Of a DNA stretch of 64,000 nt, positions 33,093-41,299 are shown piece by piece. The notes beneath the pieces are model-generated. The model was not told the DNA's origin and ran no database searches. It saw only the letters and a list, made by a program, of their open reading frames with translations. Position numbers and translations under genes: made by a program. This DNA comes from CAWACP01 sp963832965 (GTDB taxonomy: Bacteria; Acidobacteriota; Terriglobia; Bryobacterales; Bryobacteraceae): the NCBI GenBank assembly GCA_963832965.1, contig CAWHVW010000003.1, positions 62,001 through 126,000 of the forward strand, in the 5' to 3' direction. Position 1 is the stretch's first letter; every line of letters starts with the position of its first letter.

Positions 33093-34225
33093 CAGGAGGC
33101 CGCCATTCGGATTTGGCGATTTCCAAACAAGTGGAAAGACGTCTGCAGCATATTGGCGAGGGGGAGGGCCAGCAACAAGCATGCGGGCACTGCGACACTG
33201 CGGCGCTTGAGGAACGGAGCGAGGAGAATTCCAATTGCCACGCCCGCCGCTGGGAAGCACGGCGCGGCATAGCGAATATCGCGATAGTGGCTCAGGGCAA
33301 GAAAGAGTATCGGCAAGGCCCACAGGGCACATAGCAGCAGCCCGTTCTCCCCGACGTTGCGGGTGTGCTTGAATCGAAAAACAAGCAATATCACCAGCAG
33401 AACGAAATAGAGAGCGGGGCCCGCGTTCGCGAGATTCAATAGCCAGTCGCCGAAAGAACTCAGCGAGAAGAGGTCGCCCCATCCATAGACATAGGCCGTT
33501 TGCTGTGAACCTGCTCGCAGCGTGGTCGCCAGGGCGGAGCGGAGGTTCACGGCGTACCAAGGCGCCGCGAGCAAAGCCACGGTCACGGCGAAGGCCGGAA
33601 CAGCCATGGGCAGACGTCGAGCGCGGCCGGTCCATATGAAGAGAATCAGAGGAGCGGCCACGTACAGCGGAAAGCTGGCCTTGACAAGCAACCCGAGGCC
33701 ACACGCGACGCCCAGCAGAACAACGTTCCGAATCGTGTATTCGCGCTCGATCTCCACAAGCAGCCAAAAGCACGCGCAGACGAGCGCTGTTAGCGCGCAC
33801 TCGGTCAGGAACCAGCGCGAGAATCCGTAAATCATTGGCATGGTTCCGGCGATGTAAACCGCGAGCAACCCGGCCGCTGCGCCCGCATGCCTACTGGCGA
33901 TACCGTAGACCCCAGCGAACGTGAGCAGCAGGAACACGAGGTTGACCAACCGCGCGGCTCGCGGATCGCGGCCCAGCAGCAGATAAAGCGGGGTCGGGAG
34001 GAGCGTAATCAAAGGAGGCTTGCTGTTGGTGACCGTCAGGGACTTCTCGGCGAAAGCGACCACGCCGCCGTCGGTGAGCGCGTCGTACGCAGACAGGCTT
34101 CCGGTCAAGTAACCGGCGTCGTCCCAGGTAGCGGGCGAGTGATCCAGCTCGAGCCACGCGAAAGCTGTTCCAAGAAAGAACAGACTGAGCGCTGCGAAGG
34201 CGAGCTTGTTTGCCGGGCTCCCCAT
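33092..34225 (-). CDS. GT-C (GT39-like) membrane glycosyltransferase, N-terminal part
   Basis: A 377-residue protein with about ten membrane helices. The first periplasmic loop has LDHSPATWDDAGYLTGSL, where acidic residues of the GT39/ArnT/PMT catalytic loop lie. Further features are RLVNLVFLLLTFAGVYGIA, YGFSRWFLTECAL and SHYRDIRYAAPCFPAAG. ATG 34225 is preceded by AGGAG with a TATAAT at 34241-34246, so this gene has a proper leader. The frame stops at TGA overlapping the next ATG, while the adjoining frame continues as a plausible C-terminal domain. Such enzymes move sugars from polyprenyl phosphate on the outer face of the membrane. Confidence 0.8.
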   Translation of the reverse strand: MGSPANKLAFAALSLFFLGTAFAWLELDHSPATWDDAGYLTGSLSAYDALTDGGVVAFAEKSLTVTNSKPPLITLLPTPLYLLLGRDPRAARLVNLVFLLLTFAGVYGIASRHAGAAAGLLAVYIAGTMPMIYGFSRWFLTECALTALVCACFWLLVEIEREYTIRNVVLLGVACGLGLLVKASFPLYVAAPLILFIWTGRARRLPMAVPAFAVTVALLAAPWYAVNLRSALATTLRAGSQQTAYVYGWGDLFSLSSFGDWLLNLANAGPALYFVLLVILLVFRFKHTRNVGENGLLLCALWALPILFLALSHYRDIRYAAPCFPAAGVAIGILLAPFLKRRSVAVPACLLLALPLANMLQTSFHLFGNRQIRMAAS

Positions 34226-34279
34226 GGTGTGGCTCCTGCGATTATAGACAGTCTCCACCTGCTACCATTGTTCCCCAGT

Positions 34280-35686
34280 ATGCTTACGCGACTCCTGTCT
34301 CTCGTTCTTCTGCCGCCCCTCGCCATCATGGCGCAGGGGCCATTTACTCCCGGCGTGAAGCCGTTCATCCAGATTGATGCGCCGGTGGTGGCGCTGGAGC
34401 ACGTTCGGGTGATCGATGGCACGGGCGCGGCGGCGCTGGAGGACCAGACTATGGTCATCGACCATGGCCGCATCCTGACGGTGGGCCGCGCCGGCGATGT
34501 GCGGGTTCCCGATGGCGCCCAGCGGCTGGCGCTGGCGGACCACACAGTGATTCCCGGGCTGGTGGGCATGCACGAGCATCTCTTCTACCCATCCTTTGGC
34601 GGCATTCCGTTGTACATCGAGCAGGGCATGAGCTTCCCGCGCCTTTATCTGGCCAGCGGGGTGACCACCGCACGCACCGCGGGCACGCTGGAGGCGTACA
34701 CCGATCTGAATATCAAGAAGATGATCGACGCGGGACGCATGCCCGGGCCGAAAATGCAGATCTGCGTTGGCTATCTGGAGGGAAAAGGCAGCTTTGCGCC
34801 GCAGATGCCGGAGCTGACCGGTCCCGAGGATGCGCGGAGTTTCGTCGATTATTGGGCCAGCCAGGGCGCCACATCCTTCAAGGCGTACATGCACATCACG
34901 CGCGCGGAACTGGAGGCGGCGATTGCGGCCGCGCACGCGCACGGGCTCAAGCTGACCGGCCACCTTTGCTCCGTCGGATTTCGCGAGGCCGCCGCGATGG
35001 GCATTGACAACCTGGAGCACGGCCTTGTGGTGGACACCGAATTCGTTCCCGGCAAGACGCCCGACGTTTGTCCGGCCGACCCCTACGGCAGCCTCGCCAG
35101 CCTCGACATGAACGGCGAGGCGGTGCAGCAAACCATTCGCGAACTGGTGCAGCACAACGTGGCGGTGACGTCGACACTAGCGGTTTTCGAGGACGCGCCG
35201 CCGCTGCAGCAGCGGTTCGTCGACGTGCTTTCGCCGGACACCTTGCGCAATTATCTCACCGAGCGCGCGCGGCTTTCCGATGGCGCGAAGAAGATGAGCG
35301 CGACGTTCGTGCAGAAGGAACTGGAATTCGAGCGCGCCTTCGTCAAGGCAGGCGGACTGCTGACGGCCGGCTGCGATCCCACCGGGAACGGCAGCGCGCT
35401 GGCCGGTTTCGGCGATCAGCGCAATGTCGAACTGCTGGTGGAGGGCGGCTTCACGCCGGTGGAGGCGATCCGGATCGCCACGCTGAATGGCGCGAAATTT
35501 CTGGGGATGGACGACCGGATCGGATCGATCGCCGCAGGCAAGCAGGCCGATCTGGTGGTGATTGACGGGAACCCGGCGGCGCGCATCGCGGACATCGAGA
35601 AGGTGAAGCTGGTTTTCAAGGATGGGGTTGGTTACGACCCGGGGAAGTTGATCGATTCGGTGCGGGGGCAGGTGGGGTTGCATTAG
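34280..35686 (+). CDS. Exported amidohydrolase
   Basis: A 468-residue protein with a signal peptide (MLTRLLSLVLLPPLAIMAQ). Metal-dependent amidohydrolase features: VIPGLVGMHEHLFYP (usual HxH read as H-E-H), then TSFKAYMHI for the bridging Lys, LKLTGHLCSVG and IDNLEHGLV for two His ligands, and LLTAGCDPTGNG for the catalytic Asp. The C-terminal strap ATLNGAKFLGMDDRIGSIAAGKQADLVVID is standard for the family. ATG 34280 gives the signal peptide; the longer upstream frame is antisense to the GT-C gene. The substrate is unknown; exported imidazolonepropionase-like or prolidase-like hydrolases look similar. Confidence 0.88.
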   Translation: MLTRLLSLVLLPPLAIMAQGPFTPGVKPFIQIDAPVVALEHVRVIDGTGAAALEDQTMVIDHGRILTVGRAGDVRVPDGAQRLALADHTVIPGLVGMHEHLFYPSFGGIPLYIEQGMSFPRLYLASGVTTARTAGTLEAYTDLNIKKMIDAGRMPGPKMQICVGYLEGKGSFAPQMPELTGPEDARSFVDYWASQGATSFKAYMHITRAELEAAIAAAHAHGLKLTGHLCSVGFREAAAMGIDNLEHGLVVDTEFVPGKTPDVCPADPYGSLASLDMNGEAVQQTIRELVQHNVAVTSTLAVFEDAPPLQQRFVDVLSPDTLRNYLTERARLSDGAKKMSATFVQKELEFERAFVKAGGLLTAGCDPTGNGSALAGFGDQRNVELLVEGGFTPVEAIRIATLNGAKFLGMDDRIGSIAAGKQADLVVIDGNPAARIADIEKVKLVFKDGVGYDPGKLIDSVRGQVGLH

Positions 35687-35690
35687 AACG

Positions 35691-35720
35691 GCCGCTCCGC
35701 TACCGTCGCGGTTCGGAAAC
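35691..35720 (+). repeat. Interspersed repeat R2, copy 3
   Basis: GCCGCTCCGC followed by TACCGTCGCGGTTCGGAAAC. Read on the minus strand it encodes the last residues VSEPRR and the TAG of the methyltransferase gene. Confidence 0.7.
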
Positions 35721-36386
35721 TCTGGTGAAGCAGGCGATGTACTGGCTGGCGGGGATATGCTCGCGCTGCCATGCCAGATTGAAGCCATTGGCTTCCACTT
35801 CCCGCACTACGCCGTCCACATCCAGGCGGATGTGCTTCACGGCGTCCTGCCCGGGCATGGCGTTGGGACGCTTGTAGAAATCCACGATGAACAATCGGCC
35901 GCCGGGCGCCAGGCCTTGCGCGATTCCCGACAGCATTTTCGCGGGAGAGTCGAAGTGGTGATAGGTTTCGAGCACCAGAACCGCATCCACTTTCCCGGCG
36001 GGCAGCTTCGGATCGGTTTCGGCGCCGAGGACGAAATCGACATTGGTCAGGCCGTTTTTCGCGGCTCGCGCGCGGGCCTGATCGAGGAAGTCCGGGAAAA
36101 TGTCCTCGGCAATCAGGCGGCCGGCGGGACCCACGGCGGCATCGAGAAAAGGCAACATGTAGCCCACGCCAGTGCCCACGTCGGCTACGGTCATCCCGGC
36201 GCGAAGCTGCATGGAAGCGACCAGTTCGCGGGGCTTCTCCACCGCATCTCGCGCGGGATCGCCGAGGCCGTTGCCGATGGCGGCGCGCTGCTCTGGAGTC
36301 TGGTAGCGGCGGTTCACTTCGGTGGCCACCTGGGCGGACGCCAGCATCGCGCCGGCAACGGTGAGCGCCAGGCACCGGAGGTTCAC
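35700..36386 (-). CDS. Class I SAM-dependent methyltransferase with a signal peptide
   Basis: A 228-residue protein. It begins MNLRCLALTVAGAMLASAQ, a good Sec signal peptide. The methyltransferase core follows: MTVADVGTGVGYMLPFLDAA (motif I), LIAEDIFPDFLDQA, VLVLETYHHFDSPAKML and GGRLFIVDFYKRP. The GTG start at 36386 overlaps the hom stop by 4 bases. A secreted SAM-dependent enzyme is odd because SAM is cytosolic; the leader may act as a membrane tether. The last six residues come from repeat R2. Confidence 0.85.
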   Translation of the reverse strand: MNLRCLALTVAGAMLASAQVATEVNRRYQTPEQRAAIGNGLGDPARDAVEKPRELVASMQLRAGMTVADVGTGVGYMLPFLDAAVGPAGRLIAEDIFPDFLDQARARAAKNGLTNVDFVLGAETDPKLPAGKVDAVLVLETYHHFDSPAKMLSGIAQGLAPGGRLFIVDFYKRPNAMPGQDAVKHIRLDVDGVVREVEANGFNLAWQREHIPASQYIACFTRVSEPRR

Positions 36387-37687
36387 AGCTTCGCTTCCAT
36401 GGGCATGGCGAAGGGCGCCTCAATCAGATAGTCGTGCGTGGCCATTTCGCCCAGTGCCTCGCGCAGGGATTCCTCGGTGGTGGGCTGGGTGGTGATGACG
36501 AAGGGAAGATCGCGCCAGTTTTCTTCGGGAAGCTGCAGCACGGCGTCGATGCTGATGCCCTTGGCGGCGAGCACGGCCGCCAGCCGCGCGATGATACCCG
36601 GCCGGTCTTCCACGCGAAACCGCAGATAGTAAGCGGACTTGAACCGGGTGATGGGGATGGGCTCATACTCACCGAGGCGCTCATGCGCGAAGGGCGAGAC
36701 ACGCGCGGGGCTTCCGGAACGGATCTCGCGGGCGACGCGCATCAGGTCCGACACAACCGCGACGCCGGTGGGCTGCGCTCCCGCTCCGCGACCGTAGTAG
36801 AAAGTGTCCTGGCCGTAGAGCCCGCGCACCCAGACGGCGTTGTACGGGCCGCGCACGCTGGCCAGAATGGTGCTGTTGGCGATCAGCGCGGGCCGCACCG
36901 AGAGGATCAGACCGGAGGGCGTTTGCCGGGCGGACGCGATCAGGCGGATGGTGTAGTCCATCTGATGCGCGTACAGGAAGTCCACGGGCATGACGCGGCG
37001 GATGCCTTCGGTATAGATGTCGGAGGGCGTGATGCGCTCGCCGAACGCCAGCGCGGCCAGAATGGCCAGCTTCGAACGCGCGTCGAAGCCGTCGACGTCC
37101 ATGGTAGGGTCGGCTTCGGCGTAGCCCAGGCGCTGCGCCTCCATCAGCACGAGGTCGAAGGGCGTGTTGTGTTTTTCGATCTCGGTAAGGATGTAGTTGC
37201 AGGTGCCATTGAGGATGCCGAACAGGCCGGTGACACGATCCCCGGCGATGCCCTCGCGCAGAACGGCGAGGATGGGGATGCCACCGGCCACGCTGGCTTC
37301 AATTCCCAGGTTGACACCCTTGCCGATGGCGCGGTCCCAGATTCCGGCGCCGTGCAGGGCCATGAGTTCCTTGTTCGCGGTGACCACGGATTTGCCGCTG
37401 TCGATGGCCGCCTCCACAACCTCGCGCGCGATGTGAGTGCCGCCGATGAGTTCGGCGACCACATCTACTTCGGGGCTGGCGACGACCTCCCGCCAGTCGG
37501 TGGTTTTCCGCACGGGCCCCAGCGCGGGAGGGAGCGGTTTGGTCTCCACCGTACGGCTGCAGACCACCTTCACGCACAGAGAGAAGCCGAGCTTGGCGGC
37601 AATCTGTCCGGCATTTTCGGAGAGGATGGTGAGCGTGCCCAGGCCAACGGTACCCAGCCCCACGATGCCAACGTTAACCTGTTGCAT
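36383..37687 (-). CDS. hom: Homoserine dehydrogenase
   Basis: A 434-residue enzyme of normal length. The N-terminal NAD(P)-binding domain has VGIVGLGTVGLGTLTIL. The catalytic region has VTANKELMALHG, EASVAGGIPILAVLREG, LFGILNGTCNYILTEI and GYAEADPTMDVDGFDARSK. A C-terminal ACT domain (about 345-425, YYLRFRVEDRPGIIARLAAVL) is the usual feedback-sensing module. It makes homoserine for Thr and Met synthesis in the cytosol. A CATAAT lies 7 bases before the ATG, suggesting a leaderless message. Confidence 0.96.
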   Translation of the reverse strand: MQQVNVGIVGLGTVGLGTLTILSENAGQIAAKLGFSLCVKVVCSRTVETKPLPPALGPVRKTTDWREVVASPEVDVVAELIGGTHIAREVVEAAIDSGKSVVTANKELMALHGAGIWDRAIGKGVNLGIEASVAGGIPILAVLREGIAGDRVTGLFGILNGTCNYILTEIEKHNTPFDLVLMEAQRLGYAEADPTMDVDGFDARSKLAILAALAFGERITPSDIYTEGIRRVMPVDFLYAHQMDYTIRLIASARQTPSGLILSVRPALIANSTILASVRGPYNAVWVRGLYGQDTFYYGRGAGAQPTGVAVVSDLMRVAREIRSGSPARVSPFAHERLGEYEPIPITRFKSAYYLRFRVEDRPGIIARLAAVLAAKGISIDAVLQLPEENWRDLPFVITTQPTTEESLREALGEMATHDYLIEAPFAMPMEAKL

Positions 37688-37694
37688 TCAAATT

Positions 37695-37700
37695 CATTAT
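37695..37700 (-). promoter_or_regulatory. Probable -10 element of hom
   Basis: CATAAT on the minus strand ends 7 bases before the ATG of hom, matching the leaderless spacing seen at several other genes in the window. Confidence 0.4.
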
Positions 37701-37730
37701 GCGGGAATGGAATGGACGAGCGCCACGCGA

Positions 37731-37750
37731 GACGCGGCTGTCGCCGCGCG
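37731..37750. repeat. Interspersed repeat R4, copy 2
   Basis: ACGCGGCTGTCGCCGCGCGT, between hom and the small exported protein gene. Confidence 0.55.
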
Positions 37751-37770
37751 TCCCGGCTATGATGGAGCAA

Positions 37771-38094
37771 ATGTCTCGCACCAGGTTCCTGCTGCTGCCT
37801 GCCTTTTTGCTGTGGACACTGGCGGCTCAGATACCCGATTCGTCCCAGCAACATCAGGATGATCCAGTGGATACCGGCGCGAAGCTCCCGGATGGCCCAT
37901 CGCAGAAGGAAGCGCTTGCCAAGGCCGCCTACATGGATTCTCTGGATGATACGAAGAAGCTGATTGCCGCCGCGGAAGATCTGAAAACGGAGCTGGAGAA
38001 GAACGACCGCTACGTGGTGTCGCTGGCGGCGATTCGAAAGACCGAGGATATCGAGAAGCTGGCCAGGCGGATTCGCGGGCGGCTGAAGCAGTAA
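37771..38094 (+). CDS. Small exported protein of unknown function
   Basis: A 107-residue protein. ATG 37771 has TGGAG just upstream and starts a signal peptide (MSRTRFLLLPAFLLWTLAAQ). The mature part is charged and helical (KKLIAAAEDLKTELEKNDRY, ending EKLARRIRGRLKQ) after a disordered acidic stretch (QHQDDPVDTGAKLPDGP). ATGs at 37759 and 37762 are alternatives. Periplasmic location is inferred. No family recognised. Confidence 0.65.
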   Translation: MSRTRFLLLPAFLLWTLAAQIPDSSQQHQDDPVDTGAKLPDGPSQKEALAKAAYMDSLDDTKKLIAAAEDLKTELEKNDRYVVSLAAIRKTEDIEKLARRIRGRLKQ

Positions 38095-38164
38095 GCGAGG
38101 CGTCTGGCGGCGAATGGGTTAGAGTAGCGTTATGCTTCGACGAATGGCCGGCGTTGGAGCCTGA

Positions 38165-39652
38165 ATGGCCCTTGGTTCGGAGGAACGACGCTGCTACGCT
38201 TTGATGCTGGGCATCGCTATCGCGCTGCTCTGGCTGCCGCCGTTACCGTCCAGTTTCTGGCTGGACGAAGCGGGCACGTTTTGGATCATTAAAGACGGTC
38301 TGGCAAACCTGGTGGACCGGGCGATGCAGTGGTCCGGCCAGAGCCCCTTTTACTATTTGATCGCATGGCTGGCGCTGCGGGCGGGCGGCGCGCACGAACT
38401 GACCTTGCGGTTACCTTCGGTGCTGGCTGCCGGTCTGGCGGCATTCTGGCTCTTCCGGCTGGCTTCCATTCTGTTTGACGAGCCCACCGCATGGCTGGCC
38501 ACACTGATTTTTGCCTGTGCCGACGTGGTGGCGTTTGCCGCGGCCGATGCGCGGCCTTACGCTCTGGCTCTGGCGATGCTGCTGGGCTGCGTTCTGATGC
38601 TGGTGCGATGGCTGGAATCTGGCCGTTGGCGCTATGGGGCCGGCTACGCCGTGGGAGCGGCCCTCACCATTTATGCGCATCCGTTTTTCGCGATGGCTCT
38701 GGTGGCGCCGGCTCTTTATGCGCTTTGGCGCTCGCTGACAGAGGGACGGGTGAAACTCCCCGCGCTAGTGGCAGCATGGGCCGGAACGCTGGTGCTGATC
38801 ACTCCGCTCATTGGCCAGTTGCTGCTCTTCTACGGCACCGCCCGGACACACTCGTTTGCGGACCGGCCAACTTTCCGTGGCAGCCTGATAAAGACTCTCG
38901 CGCCGGCCCTGATGGCGTTGCCCGCAGCCCTGGGTTTCCCAGCGGGATGGTGGCGCCTCCAGGAGGCCAAAGACGCCTCGTACGCATCCAGGATGGCGGT
39001 GCTGATGGCGGCGGGCTGGGCGATGCTTCCTCCGGCGCTGGCTTACGTGGTCTCAGTCGCGTTTCCCGTCCATATCTTCGTGCCCCGCTACCTCCTCAGT
39101 GCATACCCAGGCCTGGCAATGCTGATTGCCTGCGCGATCCGCACCGCCGTCCCATGGCCGTGGAGGCGGTGGATCGCCGTTTGCATTGTTTTCTGGGCGG
39201 CGATGAGTTTCCCTAGCTTCTTGCACCATGGGGGGGAAAACTGGGCGGACGCGATGCGGAAGGTTCGGGAGACGGTGGACCACCAGGATGTTCCGGTGCT
39301 GGTGGCCAGCGGTTTCGTGGAAGCGAGCGATGCGCGCGCCATCGCGAACCCGCGTTTGCACGAGGTGCTCTTTGCGCCATTGCTGCTGTATCCCCCGCCG
39401 GGGAAGATCGTACCGCTGCCCTATCGCCTGAATGACGCTTCCGTCAGCTACCTGGAATCCATTCTTCCCACGGTTCTGAGCGGAGGGCGGTTTGTTCTGG
39501 TGGAGCGGGAGAGCTCCTACAAGCCCTGGCTGCGCGGGCGATTGGCGCCCCTGGGATACCGTTCAGGAGAGCTGGGCAGCTTCGACAGCCTCCACGTGTC
39601 GCTGTTTACGCGCGGGCCGGACAGCGCCCCCGGGCCCGATTCGGAAAAGTGA
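38165..39652 (+). CDS. GT-C (GT39/ArnT-like) membrane glycosyltransferase
   Basis: A 495-residue protein with about ten membrane helices. The first loop has SSFWLDEAGTFWI, the Asp-Glu motif typical of these polyprenyl-phosphate-sugar-dependent transferases. GQSPFYYLIAWLALRAGG follows, then LRLPSVLAAGLAAFWLFRLA. The soluble C-terminal part (about 385-495) has ENWADAMRKVRETVDHQDV and is expected outside the membrane. It is convergent with the GT2-methyltransferase fusion. The acceptor is unknown. Confidence 0.87.
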   Translation: MALGSEERRCYALMLGIAIALLWLPPLPSSFWLDEAGTFWIIKDGLANLVDRAMQWSGQSPFYYLIAWLALRAGGAHELTLRLPSVLAAGLAAFWLFRLASILFDEPTAWLATLIFACADVVAFAAADARPYALALAMLLGCVLMLVRWLESGRWRYGAGYAVGAALTIYAHPFFAMALVAPALYALWRSLTEGRVKLPALVAAWAGTLVLITPLIGQLLLFYGTARTHSFADRPTFRGSLIKTLAPALMALPAALGFPAGWWRLQEAKDASYASRMAVLMAAGWAMLPPALAYVVSVAFPVHIFVPRYLLSAYPGLAMLIACAIRTAVPWPWRRWIAVCIVFWAAMSFPSFLHHGGENWADAMRKVRETVDHQDVPVLVASGFVEASDARAIANPRLHEVLFAPLLLYPPPGKIVPLPYRLNDASVSYLESILPTVLSGGRFVLVERESSYKPWLRGRLAPLGYRSGELGSFDSLHVSLFTRGPDSAPGPDSEK

Positions 39653-39654
39653 AA

Positions 39655-39680
39655 GCCTCCGTTACCGTCGCGGTTCGGTC
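39655..39680 (+). repeat. Interspersed repeat R2, copy 4
   Basis: GCCTCCGTTACCGTCGCGGT followed by TCGGTC, in the convergent gap between two glycosyltransferase genes. It reaches the stop codon of the minus-strand gene. Confidence 0.65.
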
Positions 39681-41238
39681 AGACCGCTCTCCGCAGCTTC
39701 TCATCCCTGCTTGCCGCGGCGCGCTCCAGCAGCGCCTGGAGCGTCGGGAGAGGGGCGCAGACGATAAATATCTGATACGCAAACAACGATTTCGAAACCC
39801 GGATCAGCGCTTTGTTCACGGCCAGGGCTATCCTTGCCAGGAACCCGTTGCCAAAGACCAGGGGGAACGGAGCCGGGACACCCTTCATTTCGGTGACACG
39901 ATAACCGCATTGCTCCAGCAAGGCTCGCGCGGTGCGAAACGTGAACAGCCGGGTGTGAGTCAGGTCCAGAATGCCCCTCGGGCCATAGTTGAACCAGCCC
40001 AAAAGCAAGGCGAAGCGGGTGATGAAGAAACCAATGTTGCCGGTACTAAGGATTACCCGAACATCGCCTTCGCTGGCGAGCGACTGGCGCAGGGAATCGA
40101 GGAATTTCTCGGGCGAACGCAGGTGCTCGACGATGTCGAGCAGGAGAACGTAGTCAAACCGTCCGGCGTCGAGCGGGAAATCGGAGTGGTCGAGATCGCA
40201 TTGCAGGAAACGATCGAGACTGGCGCCCGGAGGCGGAGGAAACTGATCGACTCCGGTGACCACGCAACCCCTGGTGGCGAGAGCACGGCTGATATATCCG
40301 GCGGCGCACCCGATGTCGGCCACTTTCGAGCCGGGCGGTATGCGCGCCAAAGTCATGGTGTGCGGGCTGTCGAAGTTGAGCTTGGGCTGGTAGAGCGGAT
40401 TGGTTTGGTTCCGTCCCGACACGTCAAACTTGCGCTCGTACAGGATTCCGAAGTCCTGCGCGCAGGAATAGACGGTCGCGCGCATGACGTCGCGGGCGTA
40501 CTTCAGACCGTTGACGTGGCAAATCTCATCGCCGTAATAGGTGGGAATCGGGAGCTCCCTGATCCGGAGGCGCGCGCGAAAAAGCTGAATGATGATTTCG
40601 GTATCGAAGTCGAAGCCATTGGAGTTCCGGTCAAACGGAACGCGCTTAAGCGCGTCCACGGAGTACAGCCGGTACCCGGAATGAAACTCCGAGAGCGAGC
40701 TGCGCAGCAAGAGGTTCTGGGCGGCGGTTAGAATCCTGTTGCCGACGTACTTGTACAAGGGCATGCCGCCCTTGAGCGCACCGAAGCGAGTCATCATCCG
40801 CGATCCCAGGACCGCATCCGCTTCTTCGTTCAGCAAGGGCTGAAGAAGGTCCGGCAGGCACTCAGGCTCGTACTGTCCGTCGCCGTGGAGCAATGCCACA
40901 ATCTCAAACCCGTTCTGAATGGCGTAGCGGAACCCGATCTTCTGGTTGCCGCCGTAACCCTGGTTAATGGGGTTGTGCAGAACGGTGAGCGGGAAGGGCG
41001 CGCCGGCGGTTCGTTCCAGATCGTGCGCGCGCCCAAACGTGTCGTCACCGGAAGAGTCGTCAATGATGAGAATTTCCGTCTGGTGGCGCGACAGCGATTC
41101 GGGGATGCGGCGCACTACTTCCTGAATGGTCCGCTCGGCGTTGTACGCGACGATGAAGATCAGTACGCGCTTTTGATCGTGCGCACCGGTCATCTCGCAC
41201 TCGGGGCGAACCAACAAAGACGGGGCCTCGGCAATCAT
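39679..41238 (-). CDS. Bifunctional GT2 glycosyltransferase and SAM-dependent methyltransferase
   Basis: A 519-residue fusion. The GT2 domain (about 24-250) has VLIFIVAYNAERTIQEVVRR, LIIDDSSGDDT, GYGGNQKIGFRYA and DXD-like LLHGDGQYEPE. The second domain (about 300-450) is a class I methyltransferase with KVADIGCAAGYISRALA, VVTGVDQFPPP and FDYVLLLDIVEHLRSPEKFL. A C-terminal hydrophobic segment (about 465-505) may sit at the membrane. The enzyme could glycosylate a lipid or polymer and then methylate the sugar. The first ATG at 41238 is used; Met16 is an alternative. Confidence 0.88.
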   Translation of the reverse strand: MIAEAPSLLVRPECEMTGAHDQKRVLIFIVAYNAERTIQEVVRRIPESLSRHQTEILIIDDSSGDDTFGRAHDLERTAGAPFPLTVLHNPINQGYGGNQKIGFRYAIQNGFEIVALLHGDGQYEPECLPDLLQPLLNEEADAVLGSRMMTRFGALKGGMPLYKYVGNRILTAAQNLLLRSSLSEFHSGYRLYSVDALKRVPFDRNSNGFDFDTEIIIQLFRARLRIRELPIPTYYGDEICHVNGLKYARDVMRATVYSCAQDFGILYERKFDVSGRNQTNPLYQPKLNFDSPHTMTLARIPPGSKVADIGCAAGYISRALATRGCVVTGVDQFPPPPGASLDRFLQCDLDHSDFPLDAGRFDYVLLLDIVEHLRSPEKFLDSLRQSLASEGDVRVILSTGNIGFFITRFALLLGWFNYGPRGILDLTHTRLFTFRTARALLEQCGYRVTEMKGVPAPFPLVFGNGFLARIALAVNKALIRVSKSLFAYQIFIVCAPLPTLQALLERAAASRDEKLRRAV

Positions 41239-41299
41239 GCTGGACTTTATTCTAACCCGACCTGTGGACGCTTCCAGAGCAGTATTTGCAAGGAAAAAA

